Below are positions 14,368 to 22,711 of a stretch of 64,000 nt of DNA, one piece after another. The DNA comes from CAXTEJ01 sp964243295. Lineage in GTDB: Bacteria > Actinomycetota > Actinomycetes > Actinomycetales > Angustibacteraceae. The notes below the pieces were generated by a model, which was given only the letters and a program-made list of their open reading frames with translations, did no database searches and was not told where the DNA came from. Each line of letters starts with the position of its first letter. The stretch's first letter is position 1. The position numbers and the translations under genes were made by a program. The DNA is taken from contig CAXTEJ010000014.1 in NCBI GenBank assembly GCA_964243295.1, forward strand, positions 1-64,000. The letters are read 5' to 3'.

Positions 14368-14418
14368 CCGCGCTTACACCGCGGGTGTCGTCGGTTCGAG
14401 ACCGGCCGGGCCCACACC
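14368..14418. repeat. attR, 51-bp attachment core
   Basis: An exact copy of 1077-1127. It contains only the tRNA 3' half, with no D-arm or acceptor 5' strand, so it is not a second tRNA gene. The Nif3 gene promoter begins 20 bp beyond it. Confidence 0.95.
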
Positions 14419-14437
14419 GTGCTCACGACCGGGCCGG

Positions 14438-14443
14438 TAGCCT
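14438..14443 (+). promoter_or_regulatory. -10 hexamer TAGCCT, leaderless-type promoter of the Nif3 gene
   Basis: TAGCCT lies 7 nt before GTG 14451, so transcription would begin at or next to the start codon. No Shine-Dalgarno is present. Confidence 0.5.
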
Positions 14444-14450
14444 GCGGCGC

Positions 14451-15653
14451 GTGAGCCCGACCGATGTGCCCGCGCCGCTGCTGCGGAACGTCGTCGATGC
14501 GCTCGAGCGGTTGTACCCGCCATGGACGGCGCAGTCGTGGGACGCCGTCGGGCTGGTGTGCGGTGACCCCGACGAGCCGGTGCGCCGCGTGCTGCTCGCC
14601 GTCGACCCGACCGAGGCCGTCGTCGACGAGGCGCTCGACTGGGGTGCGCAGCTGCTGATCACCCACCACCCGCTGCTGCTGCGCGGCGTGCACGGCGTCG
14701 CGGCCACGAGCGCGAAGGGCCGGCTGGTGCACCGGCTGGTACGTGGCGGCTGCGGGCTGCTCACCGCCCACACCAACGCCGACGTCGCGTCGCCCGGCGT
14801 CAGCGACGCCCTGGCGCGCACCCTCGGGCTCGCCGGCCTCGTCCCGATCGTGCCGGGGCCGGTCGCGCCGCTCGACAGCATCGTCGTGCACGTGCCCACA
14901 CCGGACGTCGACCGGCTCGTCGACGCGCTCGCCGCCGCGGGTGCGGGCGCGCTGGGCACCTACTCCCGCTGCGCCTTCACCTCACCGGGCACCGGCACCT
15001 TCCTGCCCGGGGAGGGCGCGGTGCCCGCGGTCGGCACGGTCGGGCAGCAGGAGGTCGTCGTCGAGACTCGGGTGCAGATGGTGCTCGCGCGCCGTGACCG
15101 CGGTGCCGTCGTCCGGGCGCTCCGGCAGGCGCACCCGTACGAGGAGCCGGCTTTCGAGCTGCTCGAGCTCGTCGACGACCCGACGACGCCCGTGGGGCTC
15201 GGTCGCGTGGGCGACCTCGAGCAGGCCATGACGCTCGGGGGCTTCGCCCAGCACGTCGCGGCGGTGCTGCCCGCGACCGCCCAGGGCGTACGCGTCGCAG
15301 GCGACCTCGCGGCGCCGGTGCGTCGTGTCGCCGTGTGCGGGGGAGCGGGCGACGACCTGTTCGACGCCGTGCGCGCGAGCGGCGCCGACGCCTACGTCAC
15401 CGCCGATCTGCGCCACCACCCCGCCTCGGAGGCCCGCGAGCACGACCGGGGCGCACCGCCGTACCTGCTCGACGTGGCCCACTGGGCCAGCGAGTGGCCG
15501 TGGCTCGCGGGGTGCGCCGGCCGGCTCGGGTCCGCCCTCGCGGCCGACGCCCCCGGGCCGCGCGGCGCTCCCACTACGGTGGAGCTGCGTGTCAGCACGA
15601 CGCGCACCGACCCCTGGACGGCGCACGTCCCGAGCGAGCGGAGCACCCCCTGA
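14451..15653 (+). CDS. Nif3-like dinuclear metal centre protein (YbgI/GTP cyclohydrolase I type 2 family)
   Basis: A 400-residue protein with the Nif3 fold. The N-terminal domain has WDAVGLVCGDPDEPV, LLAVDPTEAVVDEAL, then ITHHPLLLRG, where the HH pair binds metal, and LLTAHTNAD. An inserted PII-like domain covers about residues 150-260 (RCAFTSPGTGTFLPG and HPYEEPAFEL). The C-terminal part restores the metal site with TADLRHHPA and DVAHWASEW. The length is typical of the actinobacterial form with insert. The true enzymatic role is uncertain. GTG 14451 is set by the family start and the TAGCCT box. It heads a run with the zinc-ribbon and RNase H genes. Confidence 0.92.
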   Translation: MSPTDVPAPLLRNVVDALERLYPPWTAQSWDAVGLVCGDPDEPVRRVLLAVDPTEAVVDEALDWGAQLLITHHPLLLRGVHGVAATSAKGRLVHRLVRGGCGLLTAHTNADVASPGVSDALARTLGLAGLVPIVPGPVAPLDSIVVHVPTPDVDRLVDALAAAGAGALGTYSRCAFTSPGTGTFLPGEGAVPAVGTVGQQEVVVETRVQMVLARRDRGAVVRALRQAHPYEEPAFELLELVDDPTTPVGLGRVGDLEQAMTLGGFAQHVAAVLPATAQGVRVAGDLAAPVRRVAVCGGAGDDLFDAVRASGADAYVTADLRHHPASEAREHDRGAPPYLLDVAHWASEWPWLAGCAGRLGSALAADAPGPRGAPTTVELRVSTTRTDPWTAHVPSERSTP

Positions 15654-15664
15654 AGGCCCCCACC

Positions 15665-16387
15665 ATGGACCAGTGGCGACTGCTCGACGTGGCCGCGCTC
15701 GACACCCGGCTGGCCCAGATCGCGCACCGGCGCTCGACGCTGCCGGAGGCCGGCGAGCTGTCCGTGCTGGAGCAGCGCGCCCGGACGCTGCGCGATGAGC
15801 TGGTCGCGGCCGAGACCGAGGCTGGTGACGCCGCGCGCGAGCTCGCCAAGGCCGAGGCCGACGTCGAGCTGGTGCGCACCCGCGCCGCCCGCGACCGGGC
15901 CCGGCTCGAGAGCGGGCAGGGCTCGCACAAGGACCTCGAGTCGCTGCAGCACGAGCTGGAGAGCCTGGCGCGCCGGCAGTCCGCGCTCGAGGACGTCGAG
16001 CTGGAGATCATGGAGCGCCACGAGGGCCTGACCGACGTGGTCGAGCGGCTGACCGGTGAGCGCGACGGGCTGCAGGCCGACGTCGACGCCGTCACCGCGC
16101 GCCGCGACGCCGCCCTGCGCTCGCTGCAGTCCGAGGCCGAGCAGCTCGCCGGGCAGCGGGTCGGCATGGTCGCCGGCCTGGACGCCGCGCTGCTCGCGGT
16201 CTACGAGAAGAACCGCGCGGGCGGGGGCCCCGGTGCGGCGCTGCTGCGCCAGCGCCGCTGCGAGGGCTGCCGGATGGAGCAGACTTCCCAGGACATGCAG
16301 AAGATCCGCGCCGCGGCCGACGACGACGTCGTCCGCTGCGAGGAGTGCAGCGGCATCCTCGTGCGCACCGGCGAGTCGGGGTTGTGA
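15665..16387 (+). CDS. Coiled-coil protein with C-terminal C4 zinc ribbon (DUF164/CdsZ-like)
   Basis: A 240-residue protein. Residues 1-175 form a long charged coiled coil (RTLRDELVAAETEAGDAAREL, RHEGLTDVVERLTGERD). The end carries two CxxC knuckles, CEGC and CEEC, of the zf-RING_7 ribbon. The family is conserved in actinobacteria and its members are called CdsZ-like or DUF164. A nucleic-acid or tethering role is suspected but not established. It lies 11 bp after the Nif3 stop and overlaps the RNase H gene by GTGA, an order conserved in many actinobacteria. Confidence 0.9.
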   Translation: MDQWRLLDVAALDTRLAQIAHRRSTLPEAGELSVLEQRARTLRDELVAAETEAGDAARELAKAEADVELVRTRAARDRARLESGQGSHKDLESLQHELESLARRQSALEDVELEIMERHEGLTDVVERLTGERDGLQADVDAVTARRDAALRSLQSEAEQLAGQRVGMVAGLDAALLAVYEKNRAGGGPGAALLRQRRCEGCRMEQTSQDMQKIRAAADDDVVRCEECSGILVRTGESGL

Positions 16388-17583
16388 GCCGCCGCCTGGT
16401 CGTCGAGGCGGACGGCGGGTCGCGGGGCAACCCCGGCCCGGCGGCGTACGGCTCCCTGGTGCGCGACGCCGAGACCGGCCGGCTGCTCGCCACCCGCGCC
16501 GAGCACATCGGCATCGCCAGCAACAACGTCGCCGAGTACGGCGGTCTGGTCGCCGGCCTGCAGCTCGCCGTCGCGATCGACCCGGACGCCGAGATCGACG
16601 TGCGCATGGACTCCAAGCTCGTCGTCGAGCAGATGTCGGGCCGCTGGAAGATCAAGCACGAGGACATGCGCCGCCTCGCCGCCGAGGCGCGGCAGGTCGT
16701 CGACCCCCGTCAGGTGCGCTACACGTGGATGCCGCGTGAGCGCAACGTCGACGCCGACCGGCTCGCCAACGAGGCGCTGGACGACGCCGCGAAGGGCCTG
16801 CCGTGGCGCGGGTCGTCGGTGGTGGCGGCCCCGAGCGACGCGGCGCCCGGCGCCGCACCAGCGCCGACCGACCCCGCGCCCGAGCCGACGCAGGAGGCCG
16901 CCGCCGAGCAGCCGCTGCCGCCCTCGCGCCGCGGCCCGGCCGACCTCGGCGCGGCGACGACCCTGCTGCTGCTGCGCCACGGCGTCACCGCGCTGACCCT
17001 GGAGCGACGCTTCAGCGGCCGCGGCGGGGCCGACCACCCGCTCGAACCCCTCGGCGTGGAGCAGGCCGCTGCCGCAGCCCGCGCCGTCGAGGCGGCCGGC
17101 GGTGCCGACGTCCTCGTGGCGTCGCCGCTGCTGCGCACCCGGCAGACCGCGCAGGCCGTCGCCGACCGGCTCTCGCTCGACGTGCGCGTCGACGACGGCT
17201 TCGCCGAGTGCGCGTTCGGCGAGTGGGACGGCCTCACGACTGCCGAGGTGGCGCAGCGCTGGCCCGCCGAGCTCGATGCCTGGCACCGCTCGACGTCCGT
17301 CGCACCGCCCGGCGGCGAGTCGCTCGACGCCGTCGCCCGCCGGGTCGCGGTGGCCCGCGACCGCGTGCTGGCACGCCACCCGCGGGCCCGCGTCGTCGTG
17401 GTGACCCACTCGACGCCGATCCGGCAGCTGGTGCGGCTCGCCCTGGGCGCCGACAGCACGGCGCTGTGGCGGCTGGAGTCGACGCCGGCGTCGCTGACCA
17501 CCCTGCGCTGCTGGTCGGACGGCGGCACCGCGGTGTCGTCGTACAACGAGACCGCTCACCTGACCGGCCTGCTGCGCCCGTAG
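16384..17583 (+). CDS. Bifunctional RNase HI/histidine phosphatase
   Basis: A 399-residue two-domain enzyme like mycobacterial Rv2228c. Residues 1-135 are RNase H type I: VEADGGSRGNPGPAAYG with the first Asp, then LAVAIDPDAEIDVRMDSKLVVE and a final DADRLANEALD carrying the last acidic residues. A Pro/Ala/Glu linker follows (about 145-190). The C-terminal histidine-phosphatase domain starts LLLRHGVTALTLERRFSGR and ends with VVTHSTPIRQL. In relatives the phosphatase acts in cobalamin synthesis or on small phosphates, while the N-domain cleaves RNA/DNA hybrids. It starts in a GTGA overlap with the upstream gene. Confidence 0.93.
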   Translation: MSRRLVVEADGGSRGNPGPAAYGSLVRDAETGRLLATRAEHIGIASNNVAEYGGLVAGLQLAVAIDPDAEIDVRMDSKLVVEQMSGRWKIKHEDMRRLAAEARQVVDPRQVRYTWMPRERNVDADRLANEALDDAAKGLPWRGSSVVAAPSDAAPGAAPAPTDPAPEPTQEAAAEQPLPPSRRGPADLGAATTLLLLRHGVTALTLERRFSGRGGADHPLEPLGVEQAAAAARAVEAAGGADVLVASPLLRTRQTAQAVADRLSLDVRVDDGFAECAFGEWDGLTTAEVAQRWPAELDAWHRSTSVAPPGGESLDAVARRVAVARDRVLARHPRARVVVVTHSTPIRQLVRLALGADSTALWRLESTPASLTTLRCWSDGGTAVSSYNETAHLTGLLRP

Positions 17584-17586
17584 CCT
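17581..17586 (+). promoter_or_regulatory. -10 hexamer TAGCCT before the DUF1737 gene
   Basis: TAGCCT, whose TAG is also the stop codon of the upstream gene, lies 7 nt before ATG 17594. No Shine-Dalgarno follows, so a leaderless mRNA is likely. Confidence 0.5.
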
Positions 17587-17593
17587 GGCGCCC

Positions 17594-17818
17594 ATGAGCG
17601 ACCAGAGCGACCACCGCGACCAGCTGCCCGACCGCCTGCCCTACCGCCTGCTCACCGGCGGGGACGACCGGTCGTTCTGCGAGAAGGTGAGCGCCGCGCT
17701 GCTCGACGGCTACGAGCTGCACGGCGGGCCGGCTGTCACGGTGCGCGACGGGGAGGTCGTGTGCGCCCAGGCGGTGGTGCTGCCGCGCGCCGCGGCCGCC
17801 GAGGTGCTGCGGGCATGA
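17594..17818 (+). CDS. DUF1737 domain protein
   Basis: A 74-residue protein with the DUF1737 core: LPYRLLTGGDDRSFCEKVSAALLDGYELHGGPAVTV. These proteins appear widely as short stand-alone units of unknown role. It ends in an ATGA overlap with the sulfhydrylase gene, so the two are translationally coupled. Whether it affects the sulfhydrylase is unknown. Confidence 0.85.
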   Translation: MSDQSDHRDQLPDRLPYRLLTGGDDRSFCEKVSAALLDGYELHGGPAVTVRDGEVVCAQAVVLPRAAAAEVLRA

Positions 17819-18990
17819 GCGAGGACTGGCGGCCCGACACCCTCGCGGTCCGCGGCGGCCTCGCGAGGACCGAGCTCGAGGAGACGGCCGAGGCGCTGTT
17901 CCTCACCTCCGGTTTCGTCTACGGCAGCGCCGCGGACGCCGAGCGGGCGTTCGCGGGCGAGACCGACCGCTACATCTACTCCCGCTACGGCAACCCGACG
18001 GTGTCGGTCTTCGAGGAGCGGCTGCGGCTGCTCGAGGGGGCGCCGGCCTGCTTCGCCACCGCGAGCGGCATGGCGGCGGTGTGGGTCGCGCTCGCCGCGC
18101 TGGTGAAGACGGGTGACCGGGTGGTCGCCGCGCGCGCCCTGTTCGGCTCGTGCTTCGTCATCCTCGACGAGCTGCTGCCGCGGTTCGGCGTCCACACCGA
18201 GTTCGTCGACGGTGACGACCTCGAGCAGTGGCGCGCCGCGCTGTCGACACCGGCGACGGCCGTGTTCTTCGAGTCGCCGTCCAACCCGATGCAACAGCTC
18301 GTCGACGTCGCGGCCGTGTGCGACCTGGCCCACGCCGCCGGTGCCGTCGTGGTGGTCGACAACGTCTTCGCCACACCGGTGCTGCAGCGGCCGATGACGC
18401 TCGGCGCCGACGTCGTCGTCTACAGCGCCACCAAGCACATCGACGGCCAGGGCCGCACGCTCGGCGGCGCCGTGCTCGGGCCGGTCGACCTCATCGAGGG
18501 TCAGGTGCAGACGCTCATGCGCCACACCGGCCCGTCGCTGAGCCCCTTCAACGCCTGGGTGCTGGCCAAGGGGCTCGAGACGATGTCGCTGCGCGTCGAG
18601 CGGCAGGTGGCGTCGGCGCTGCGGATCGCGCGGTGGCTGGAGGACCACGACGCGGTCACCGCGGTGCGCTACCCGTTCCTGCCCTCGCACCCCCAGCACG
18701 ACCTCGCGCTGGCGCAGATGAGCGGTGGCGGCACCGTCGTCACCCTCGAGCTGGACGGCGGCAGGGACCGCGCCTTCCGGGTGCTGGATGCGTTGGGCTG
18801 CATCGACATCAGCAACAACCTGGGCGACTCCAAGTCGCTCGTCACGCACCCCGCGACCACGACCCACCGGCGCCTCGGCGCCGAGGGCCGCGCCGCCGTC
18901 GGCATCACCGACGGGGTCGTGCGGCTGTCGGTCGGTCTAGAGGACCCGCAGGACCTGCTGGACGACCTCGGCCAGGCCCTCGCGCGATGA
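17815..18990 (+). CDS. metZ: O-succinylhomoserine sulfhydrylase-type PLP enzyme
   Basis: A Cys/Met metabolism PLP enzyme of 391 residues. It most likely makes homocysteine from O-succinyl- or O-acetylhomoserine and sulfide. RYGNPT is at about residues 58-63, FATASGMAAV at 80-89, and VVVVDNVFATPVLQRP carries the PLP-binding Asp. YSATKHIDGQGR has the Schiff-base Lys207, and the end has VRLSVGLED. The H-I-D-G-Q-G-R after the lysine is the MetZ form rather than the cystathionine synthase form. Substrate choice (succinyl or acetyl ester) is inferred. The ATG at 17815 overlaps the DUF1737 stop. Confidence 0.92.
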   Translation: MSEDWRPDTLAVRGGLARTELEETAEALFLTSGFVYGSAADAERAFAGETDRYIYSRYGNPTVSVFEERLRLLEGAPACFATASGMAAVWVALAALVKTGDRVVAARALFGSCFVILDELLPRFGVHTEFVDGDDLEQWRAALSTPATAVFFESPSNPMQQLVDVAAVCDLAHAAGAVVVVDNVFATPVLQRPMTLGADVVVYSATKHIDGQGRTLGGAVLGPVDLIEGQVQTLMRHTGPSLSPFNAWVLAKGLETMSLRVERQVASALRIARWLEDHDAVTAVRYPFLPSHPQHDLALAQMSGGGTVVTLELDGGRDRAFRVLDALGCIDISNNLGDSKSLVTHPATTTHRRLGAEGRAAVGITDGVVRLSVGLEDPQDLLDDLGQALAR

Positions 18991-19029
18991 TGCTGGTGAC
19001 CACAGGCGCCGAGAGGGGAGTGCAGCATC

Positions 19030-19524
19030 GTGAGCGAGGCCACGACGACCGGCGCGCCCGTCGGCCCGGCGGGTGAGGCGACCAGCGACCTCGATGTCGA
19101 GCTGGCCGCTCGGCTGGACGCCGTCCTGACGCGGATCGTGCGGTGGAGCCGGCACGGCGTGGCCGCCCCCATGGCGCCCGGCATGCTCTCGGCGCTCGCC
19201 AGCGTGGTCGACCACGGGCCGATCCGGCTGGGCGACCTCGCCGCGCGCGAGGGCGTCGCCCCCGCGACGCTCAGCCGCCTCGTCAGTGCCCTCGAGCAGC
19301 ACGGCCACATCGAGCGGGCCGTCGACCCGGCCGACCGGCGCTCCGCCTTCGTCGAGGCCACCCCCGGGGGCCGCACACTCGTCCTCGACCTGCGAGCCCG
19401 CCGCGGAGCCCTGCTCCGTGAGCGCATCGGCCCCGCCCTTGACGGCGACCCCGCCGTCAGCGCGCTCCGCTCCCTCGTCGCAGCCCTCGAGGGCGCCTTC
19501 GCCGAGCCGCCCCGCCCGTCCTGA
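19030..19524 (+). CDS. MarR-family transcriptional regulator
   Basis: A 164-residue winged-HTH repressor. The helix-turn-helix is IRLGDLAAREGVAPATLSRLV, and the wing is ERAVDPADRRSAFVEAT with the D-x-R-D/R salt-bridge signature. Helices on either side form the dimer. GTG 19030 is preceded by GAGAGGGGAG. The target is unknown; it follows metZ and faces the permease gene across a repeat-bearing gap. Confidence 0.9.
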   Translation: MSEATTTGAPVGPAGEATSDLDVELAARLDAVLTRIVRWSRHGVAAPMAPGMLSALASVVDHGPIRLGDLAAREGVAPATLSRLVSALEQHGHIERAVDPADRRSAFVEATPGGRTLVLDLRARRGALLRERIGPALDGDPAVSALRSLVAALEGAFAEPPRPS

Positions 19525-19622
19525 CGCCCGTGGCCGGCGGTGGACGTCACGTCCGGCGGCCGGACGTCGGCGCTCCGGCGCTGCGCGCCGCCCGCGTCCG
19601 GCCCGTCGGCCCACCTGGTCCT

Positions 19623-19682
19623 GGATCGCAAGATCACGGGGGATTGGGGGGGGCCGGGATCGCATGATCACGGGGAGGGTGG
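19623..19682. repeat. Dispersed intergenic repeat GGATCGCA(A/T)GATCACGG, two copies
   Basis: GGATCGCAAGATCACGGGGG at 19623 and GGGATCGCATGATCACGGGG at 19657 are near-identical, followed by GAGGGTGGG. The inverse orientation of the same unit occurs three times at 54084-54165. It lies in the gap between the MarR gene and the convergent permease gene. Confidence 0.75.
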
Positions 19683-19689
19683 GTGGGGG

Positions 19690-20775
19690 TCAGGCGACGG
19701 CGGCGAGGGCGGCGCAGCAGGCCAGCAGGAGCACCGGCACGACCACCAGCCCGCGCACCGCGAACAGCAGGGCGGGCACCCGCACGCCCGCTGCGGCGCA
19801 GCGCTCACGCCACAGCAGCGTGGCGAGCGAGGCCCAGATCGTGACGAGCGGGCCGAGGTCGACGCCGATGAGCAGGGCCACGAGGCGGGCCGGTGACCGG
19901 TCGGCGACCGGCTCGAGCGCGAGGTACGCCGGGAGGTTGTCGATGCCGTTGGCGCCGAGCGCCGCGACGGCTGCGAGCCGCAGGTAGGCGCCGAAGCCCT
20001 CGCCGTCGCCTGCCCAGCCCGCGAGCAGCCGGGCCAGACCGTGGTCGCTGAGCCACTGGACGCCGACGAACAGCACGAGCACCAGCGCGACGACCCGCCA
20101 CGGCAGCAGCGAGAGCCGCAGCGCGCCGCGGTCACGCGCCGCGAACGCCACGACGAGCACGACGGCACCGGCCGACGCCGGCCAGGCGACGGTGACCCCG
20201 GTCAGGAAGGCGGGGCCGAGCAGCAGGCAGACCGTCGTCGCGACGACGAGCAGCACCCGGTCGGCAGCCGGCTCGGGCGCGGGCAGGTCGTAGCCGCCCC
20301 GCAGCTCGCTGCCGAACATCGTGGCCAGCACCGCGACGGTGACGGCCACGGCGACCAGGGCCGGCAGCCAGGTGAGCCGCACGAACCCGCCGAGCCCGAC
20401 GCCGAGCACCTGCATGCGGTGCAGCGACAGCAGGTTGGTCAGGTTCGACACGGGCAGCAGCAGCGACGCGGTGTTCGCGAGCCACACCGTCGTCGTGGCG
20501 AGCAGCGCGGTCGGCAGCTGCAGCCGCCGCGCGAGCGTCAGCACCACGGGGGTGAGCAGCACCGCCGTCGTGTCGAGGGAGAGCACCACCGTGGCCGCCG
20601 TCGCCAGCAGCACCACGAGGGCCCACAGCCGCCACCGACGGCCGCCGGCGGCGCGAGCGGCGAGCCGGGCCGCGGCGGCGAAGACGCCGGCGCGGTCGGC
20701 CAGCTCGGCGACCACGGTGATGGCCACCAGGAACACCAGCACGGGGGCGACGCGCTCGAGCACGTCGGCCACCAT
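19690..20775 (-). CDS. ArsB/SLC13-like membrane transporter
   Basis: A 361-residue integral membrane protein with about ten predicted segments, starting LVFLVAITVVAELADRAGVF. The fold-typical repeats are visible: VLSLDTTAVLLTPVVL with the conserved Asp, ANTASLLLPVSNLTNLL with the N-T-A/S-N-L/T-N helix hairpin, and later LGANGIDNLPAYLAL followed by LIGVDLGPLVT. These are the ion/substrate hairpins of the arsenite and divalent-anion transporter family. The substrate (arsenite, citrate or other anion) cannot be told. ATG 20775 is preferred; GTG 20784 is possible. It is divergent from the RNB gene. Confidence 0.85.
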   Translation of the reverse strand: MVADVLERVAPVLVFLVAITVVAELADRAGVFAAAARLAARAAGGRRWRLWALVVLLATAATVVLSLDTTAVLLTPVVLTLARRLQLPTALLATTTVWLANTASLLLPVSNLTNLLSLHRMQVLGVGLGGFVRLTWLPALVAVAVTVAVLATMFGSELRGGYDLPAPEPAADRVLLVVATTVCLLLGPAFLTGVTVAWPASAGAVVLVVAFAARDRGALRLSLLPWRVVALVLVLFVGVQWLSDHGLARLLAGWAGDGEGFGAYLRLAAVAALGANGIDNLPAYLALEPVADRSPARLVALLIGVDLGPLVTIWASLATLLWRERCAAAGVRVPALLFAVRGLVVVPVLLLACCAALAAVA

Positions 20776-20854
20776 CAGGCGCACGCCCCCGGGACGCGGC
20801 GGCGGGGCGAAGGCACCGCCGGAGCCTAGGGGGGTGCCGGTCGGTGCGGCTGCG

Positions 20855-20860
20855 TAGGGT
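20855..20860 (+). promoter_or_regulatory. -10 hexamer TAGGGT, leaderless-type promoter of the RNB gene
   Basis: TAGGGT lies 7 nt before ATG 20868 with no Shine-Dalgarno between, supporting that ATG over the upstream in-frame start. Confidence 0.5.
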
Positions 20861-20867
20861 GACCGCC

Positions 20868-22310
20868 ATGGCGACCCGACGCGTCCGACTGCTCGCCACC
20901 GGCGCACCTGCGGCGTCGCTGACCGACGTCTTCGCCGGCATCCGCGACGAGCTCGGCGTCCCGGCGGCGTTCGCGCCGGAGGTCGAGGCCGCGGCGGCCG
21001 CGTCGGCCGCCGCGCCGGCGCTGCCGACCACCGACGCGACCGACGTCCCGTTCTGGACCATCGACCCCGCCGGCTCGACCGACCTCGACCAGGCGATGCA
21101 CCTGGCGCCCGACGGCGAGGGCCACCGCGTGCGCTACGCCATCGCCGACGTCCCCGCCTTCGTGCCCCCGGGCGGACCGGTCGACGCCGAGGCGCGGCGC
21201 CGCGGCCAGACCGTCTACGCCCCCGACGGCCGCACGCCGTTGCACCCCAGGGTCATCAGCGAGGACGCCGGCAGCCTGCTGCCCGGCCAGGTGCGGCCCG
21301 CGTTCGTCTGGGACCTGCGGCTGGACGCCGAGGGCGAGGTGCGCTCGGCCGACGTCACCCGGGCCCTGGTGCGCAGCACCCAGCGCCGCGACTACGACAC
21401 CGTGCAGGCCGAAGTCGACGCCTCGCCGGGGCGGCTGGCCGACGAGCAGCTGCGGCTGCTGCGGGAGGTGGGCGAACGGCGCCTCGCGCTCGAGCAGCAG
21501 CGCGGCGGGGCGAGCCTGCCGATGCCCGAGCAGGAGGTCGTGCCGGACGGCGACGGCTACGCGCTGCGGCTGCGGCCGCCCTCGGCCGCGGAGGACTGGA
21601 ACGCTCAGATCTCGCTCATGACCGGCATGGCCGCCGCCGACATGATGCTGGCCGCGCAGGTCGGCATCCTGCGCACGATGCCCGCGCCCGACCCGCGCGC
21701 GCTCGCGCTGCTCCACCGGCAGGCGGCGGCCCTCGGTGCGCGCTGGCCCGCCGAGCTGCCGTACGGCGCGTTCCTGCGCACGCTCGACCGCACCGACCCG
21801 CGCCACCTGGCGCTGATCCACGAGGCGACGTCGCTGTTCCGCGGCGCCGGCTACACCCCGTTCGTGGGGTCGGTGCCCGAGCAGGCCGAGCACGCGGCGG
21901 TCGCGGCGCCGTACGCCCACGTCACCGCGCCGCTGCGCCGGCTGGTCGACCGGTTCGGCCTGGTCGTGTGCGAGGCGCTGTGCCGCGACGCCGAGGTGCC
22001 CGGCTGGGTGACCGAGGCGCTGCCGTCGCTGCCGGCGATCATGACGGCGTCCGACCGGCTCGCGAACGCCGTCGACCGGGCCTGCACCGACGCGGTCGAG
22101 GCCGCGGTGCTGGCGCCCCGCGTGGGCGAGGTGTTCGACGCGACCGTGGTCGCCCGCGACGACGCCGGCACCAGCGGCCAGGTGCAGCTGGTGGAGCCCG
22201 CGGTGCTCGCCCGTGTCGACGGCGACGTGCCGCTCGGCCAGGCCATCTCGGTGCGGCTGGCCTCGGTCGACGTCCCGGCGCGGAAGGTGCGTTTCCAGCC
22301 GGCGCCCTGA
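20868..22310 (+). CDS. RNB-domain exoribonuclease (RNase II/R family)
   Basis: A 480-residue protein dominated by the RNB catalytic domain. FWTIDPAGSTDLDQAMH (about residues 62-78) holds the Asp cluster that binds Mg, then YAIADVPAFV, PRVISEDAGSLLPGQ and AEDWNAQISLMTGMAAADMM. YAHVTAPLRRLVDRF carries the conserved C-terminal Arg/Asp. There is no N-terminal cold-shock domain and only a short C-terminal S1-like tail, as in the actinobacterial short form. It would degrade RNA 3' to 5'. It ends 17 bp upstream of the rnpB transcript. Confidence 0.92.
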   Translation: MATRRVRLLATGAPAASLTDVFAGIRDELGVPAAFAPEVEAAAAASAAAPALPTTDATDVPFWTIDPAGSTDLDQAMHLAPDGEGHRVRYAIADVPAFVPPGGPVDAEARRRGQTVYAPDGRTPLHPRVISEDAGSLLPGQVRPAFVWDLRLDAEGEVRSADVTRALVRSTQRRDYDTVQAEVDASPGRLADEQLRLLREVGERRLALEQQRGGASLPMPEQEVVPDGDGYALRLRPPSAAEDWNAQISLMTGMAAADMMLAAQVGILRTMPAPDPRALALLHRQAAALGARWPAELPYGAFLRTLDRTDPRHLALIHEATSLFRGAGYTPFVGSVPEQAEHAAVAAPYAHVTAPLRRLVDRFGLVVCEALCRDAEVPGWVTEALPSLPAIMTASDRLANAVDRACTDAVEAAVLAPRVGEVFDATVVARDDAGTSGQVQLVEPAVLARVDGDVPLGQAISVRLASVDVPARKVRFQPAP

Positions 22311-22314
22311 GGCC

Positions 22315-22320
22315 TACGAT
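22315..22320 (+). promoter_or_regulatory. -10 hexamer TACGAT of rnpB
   Basis: TACGAT ends 7 nt before the base that starts the P1 helix of the RNase P RNA (22328), right after the RNB stop codon. The position fits a transcription start at 22327-22328. Confidence 0.6.
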
Positions 22321-22327
22321 GGCTGGC

Positions 22328-22711
22328 GCGGACGAGTCAGCCGGGCGGCCGCGTCACCGGGTGACCGGTGCCGAGGAACGTCCGGGCTCCACAGGGCGCG
22401 GTGGTGGGTAACGCCCACCCGGGGTGACCCGCGGGACAGTGCCACAGAGAACAGACCGCCGGGCGAGCAGACGGCCCGGTAAGGGTGAAACGGCGGTGTA
22501 AGAGACCACCAGCGTCCCCGGTGACGGGGGCGGCTCGGTAAACCCCACCGGGAGCAAGGTCAGACAGAGAGCGTTCGAGGGCGGCCCGCCCGAGCTCTCG
22601 GGTAGACCGCTAGAGCGTGCTGGCAACAGCACGCCGAGATGGATGGTCGCCACCCGCGCGAGGGTGACCGCGCGCGGGGACAGGACCCGGCGTACAGGCT
22701 GGCTCGTCCGC
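22328..22711 (+). ncRNA. rnpB: RNase P RNA, bacterial type A
   Basis: About 384 nt of structured RNA that forms the catalytic subunit for tRNA 5' maturation. The universally conserved segments are all present in order: GAGGAACGTCCGGGCTCC (CR-I), ACAGAGAACAGACCGCC, GGGTGAAACGGCGGTGTAAG (CR-II/III) and AGATGGATGGTC followed by GGACAGGACCCGGCGTACAG (CR-V). The P1 helix closes with GCGGACGAGTCAGCC at the 5' end pairing GGCTGGCTCGTCCGC at the 3' end, which sets both boundaries. Open frames in this stretch are not genes. Confidence 0.97.

Larger units (their letters stand above)
1077..14418. mobile_element. 13.3-kb integrated element in tRNA-Val (phage-satellite-like)
   Basis: The boundaries are a perfect 51-bp direct repeat of the tRNA-Val 3' half at 1077-1127 and 14368-14418. 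Inside are a tyrosine integrase pointing at attL, small helix-turn-helix proteins near both ends, a RepA-like ATPase, WhiB, many short overlapping genes, a tail tape measure gene and a coupled Ntn-hydrolase-like gene, then a two-gene cargo. The genes flanking it (peroxiredoxin, tRNA, Nif3) are chromosomal. I see no portal, capsid, terminase, relaxase, FtsK-like translocase or type IV secretion gene. The gene content therefore fits a satellite or a reduced prophage better than an ICE. The boundaries are certain; the lifestyle is inference. Confidence 0.93.

Noticed and set aside
14368..14418. Second tRNA-Val gene
   Set aside because: Only the 3' half from the anticodon stem is present; the acceptor 5' strand and D-arm are missing. 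It is the attR copy.
1077..14418. Element as an integrative conjugative element
   Set aside because: No FtsK/TraB-like translocase, relaxase or secretion gene is present, and the tape measure gene points to a phage origin.
17815..18990. S-adenosylmethionine riboswitch or T-box before metZ
   Set aside because: The gene starts inside the ATGA overlap with DUF1737, and no conserved riboswitch core was seen in the region upstream of 17594.
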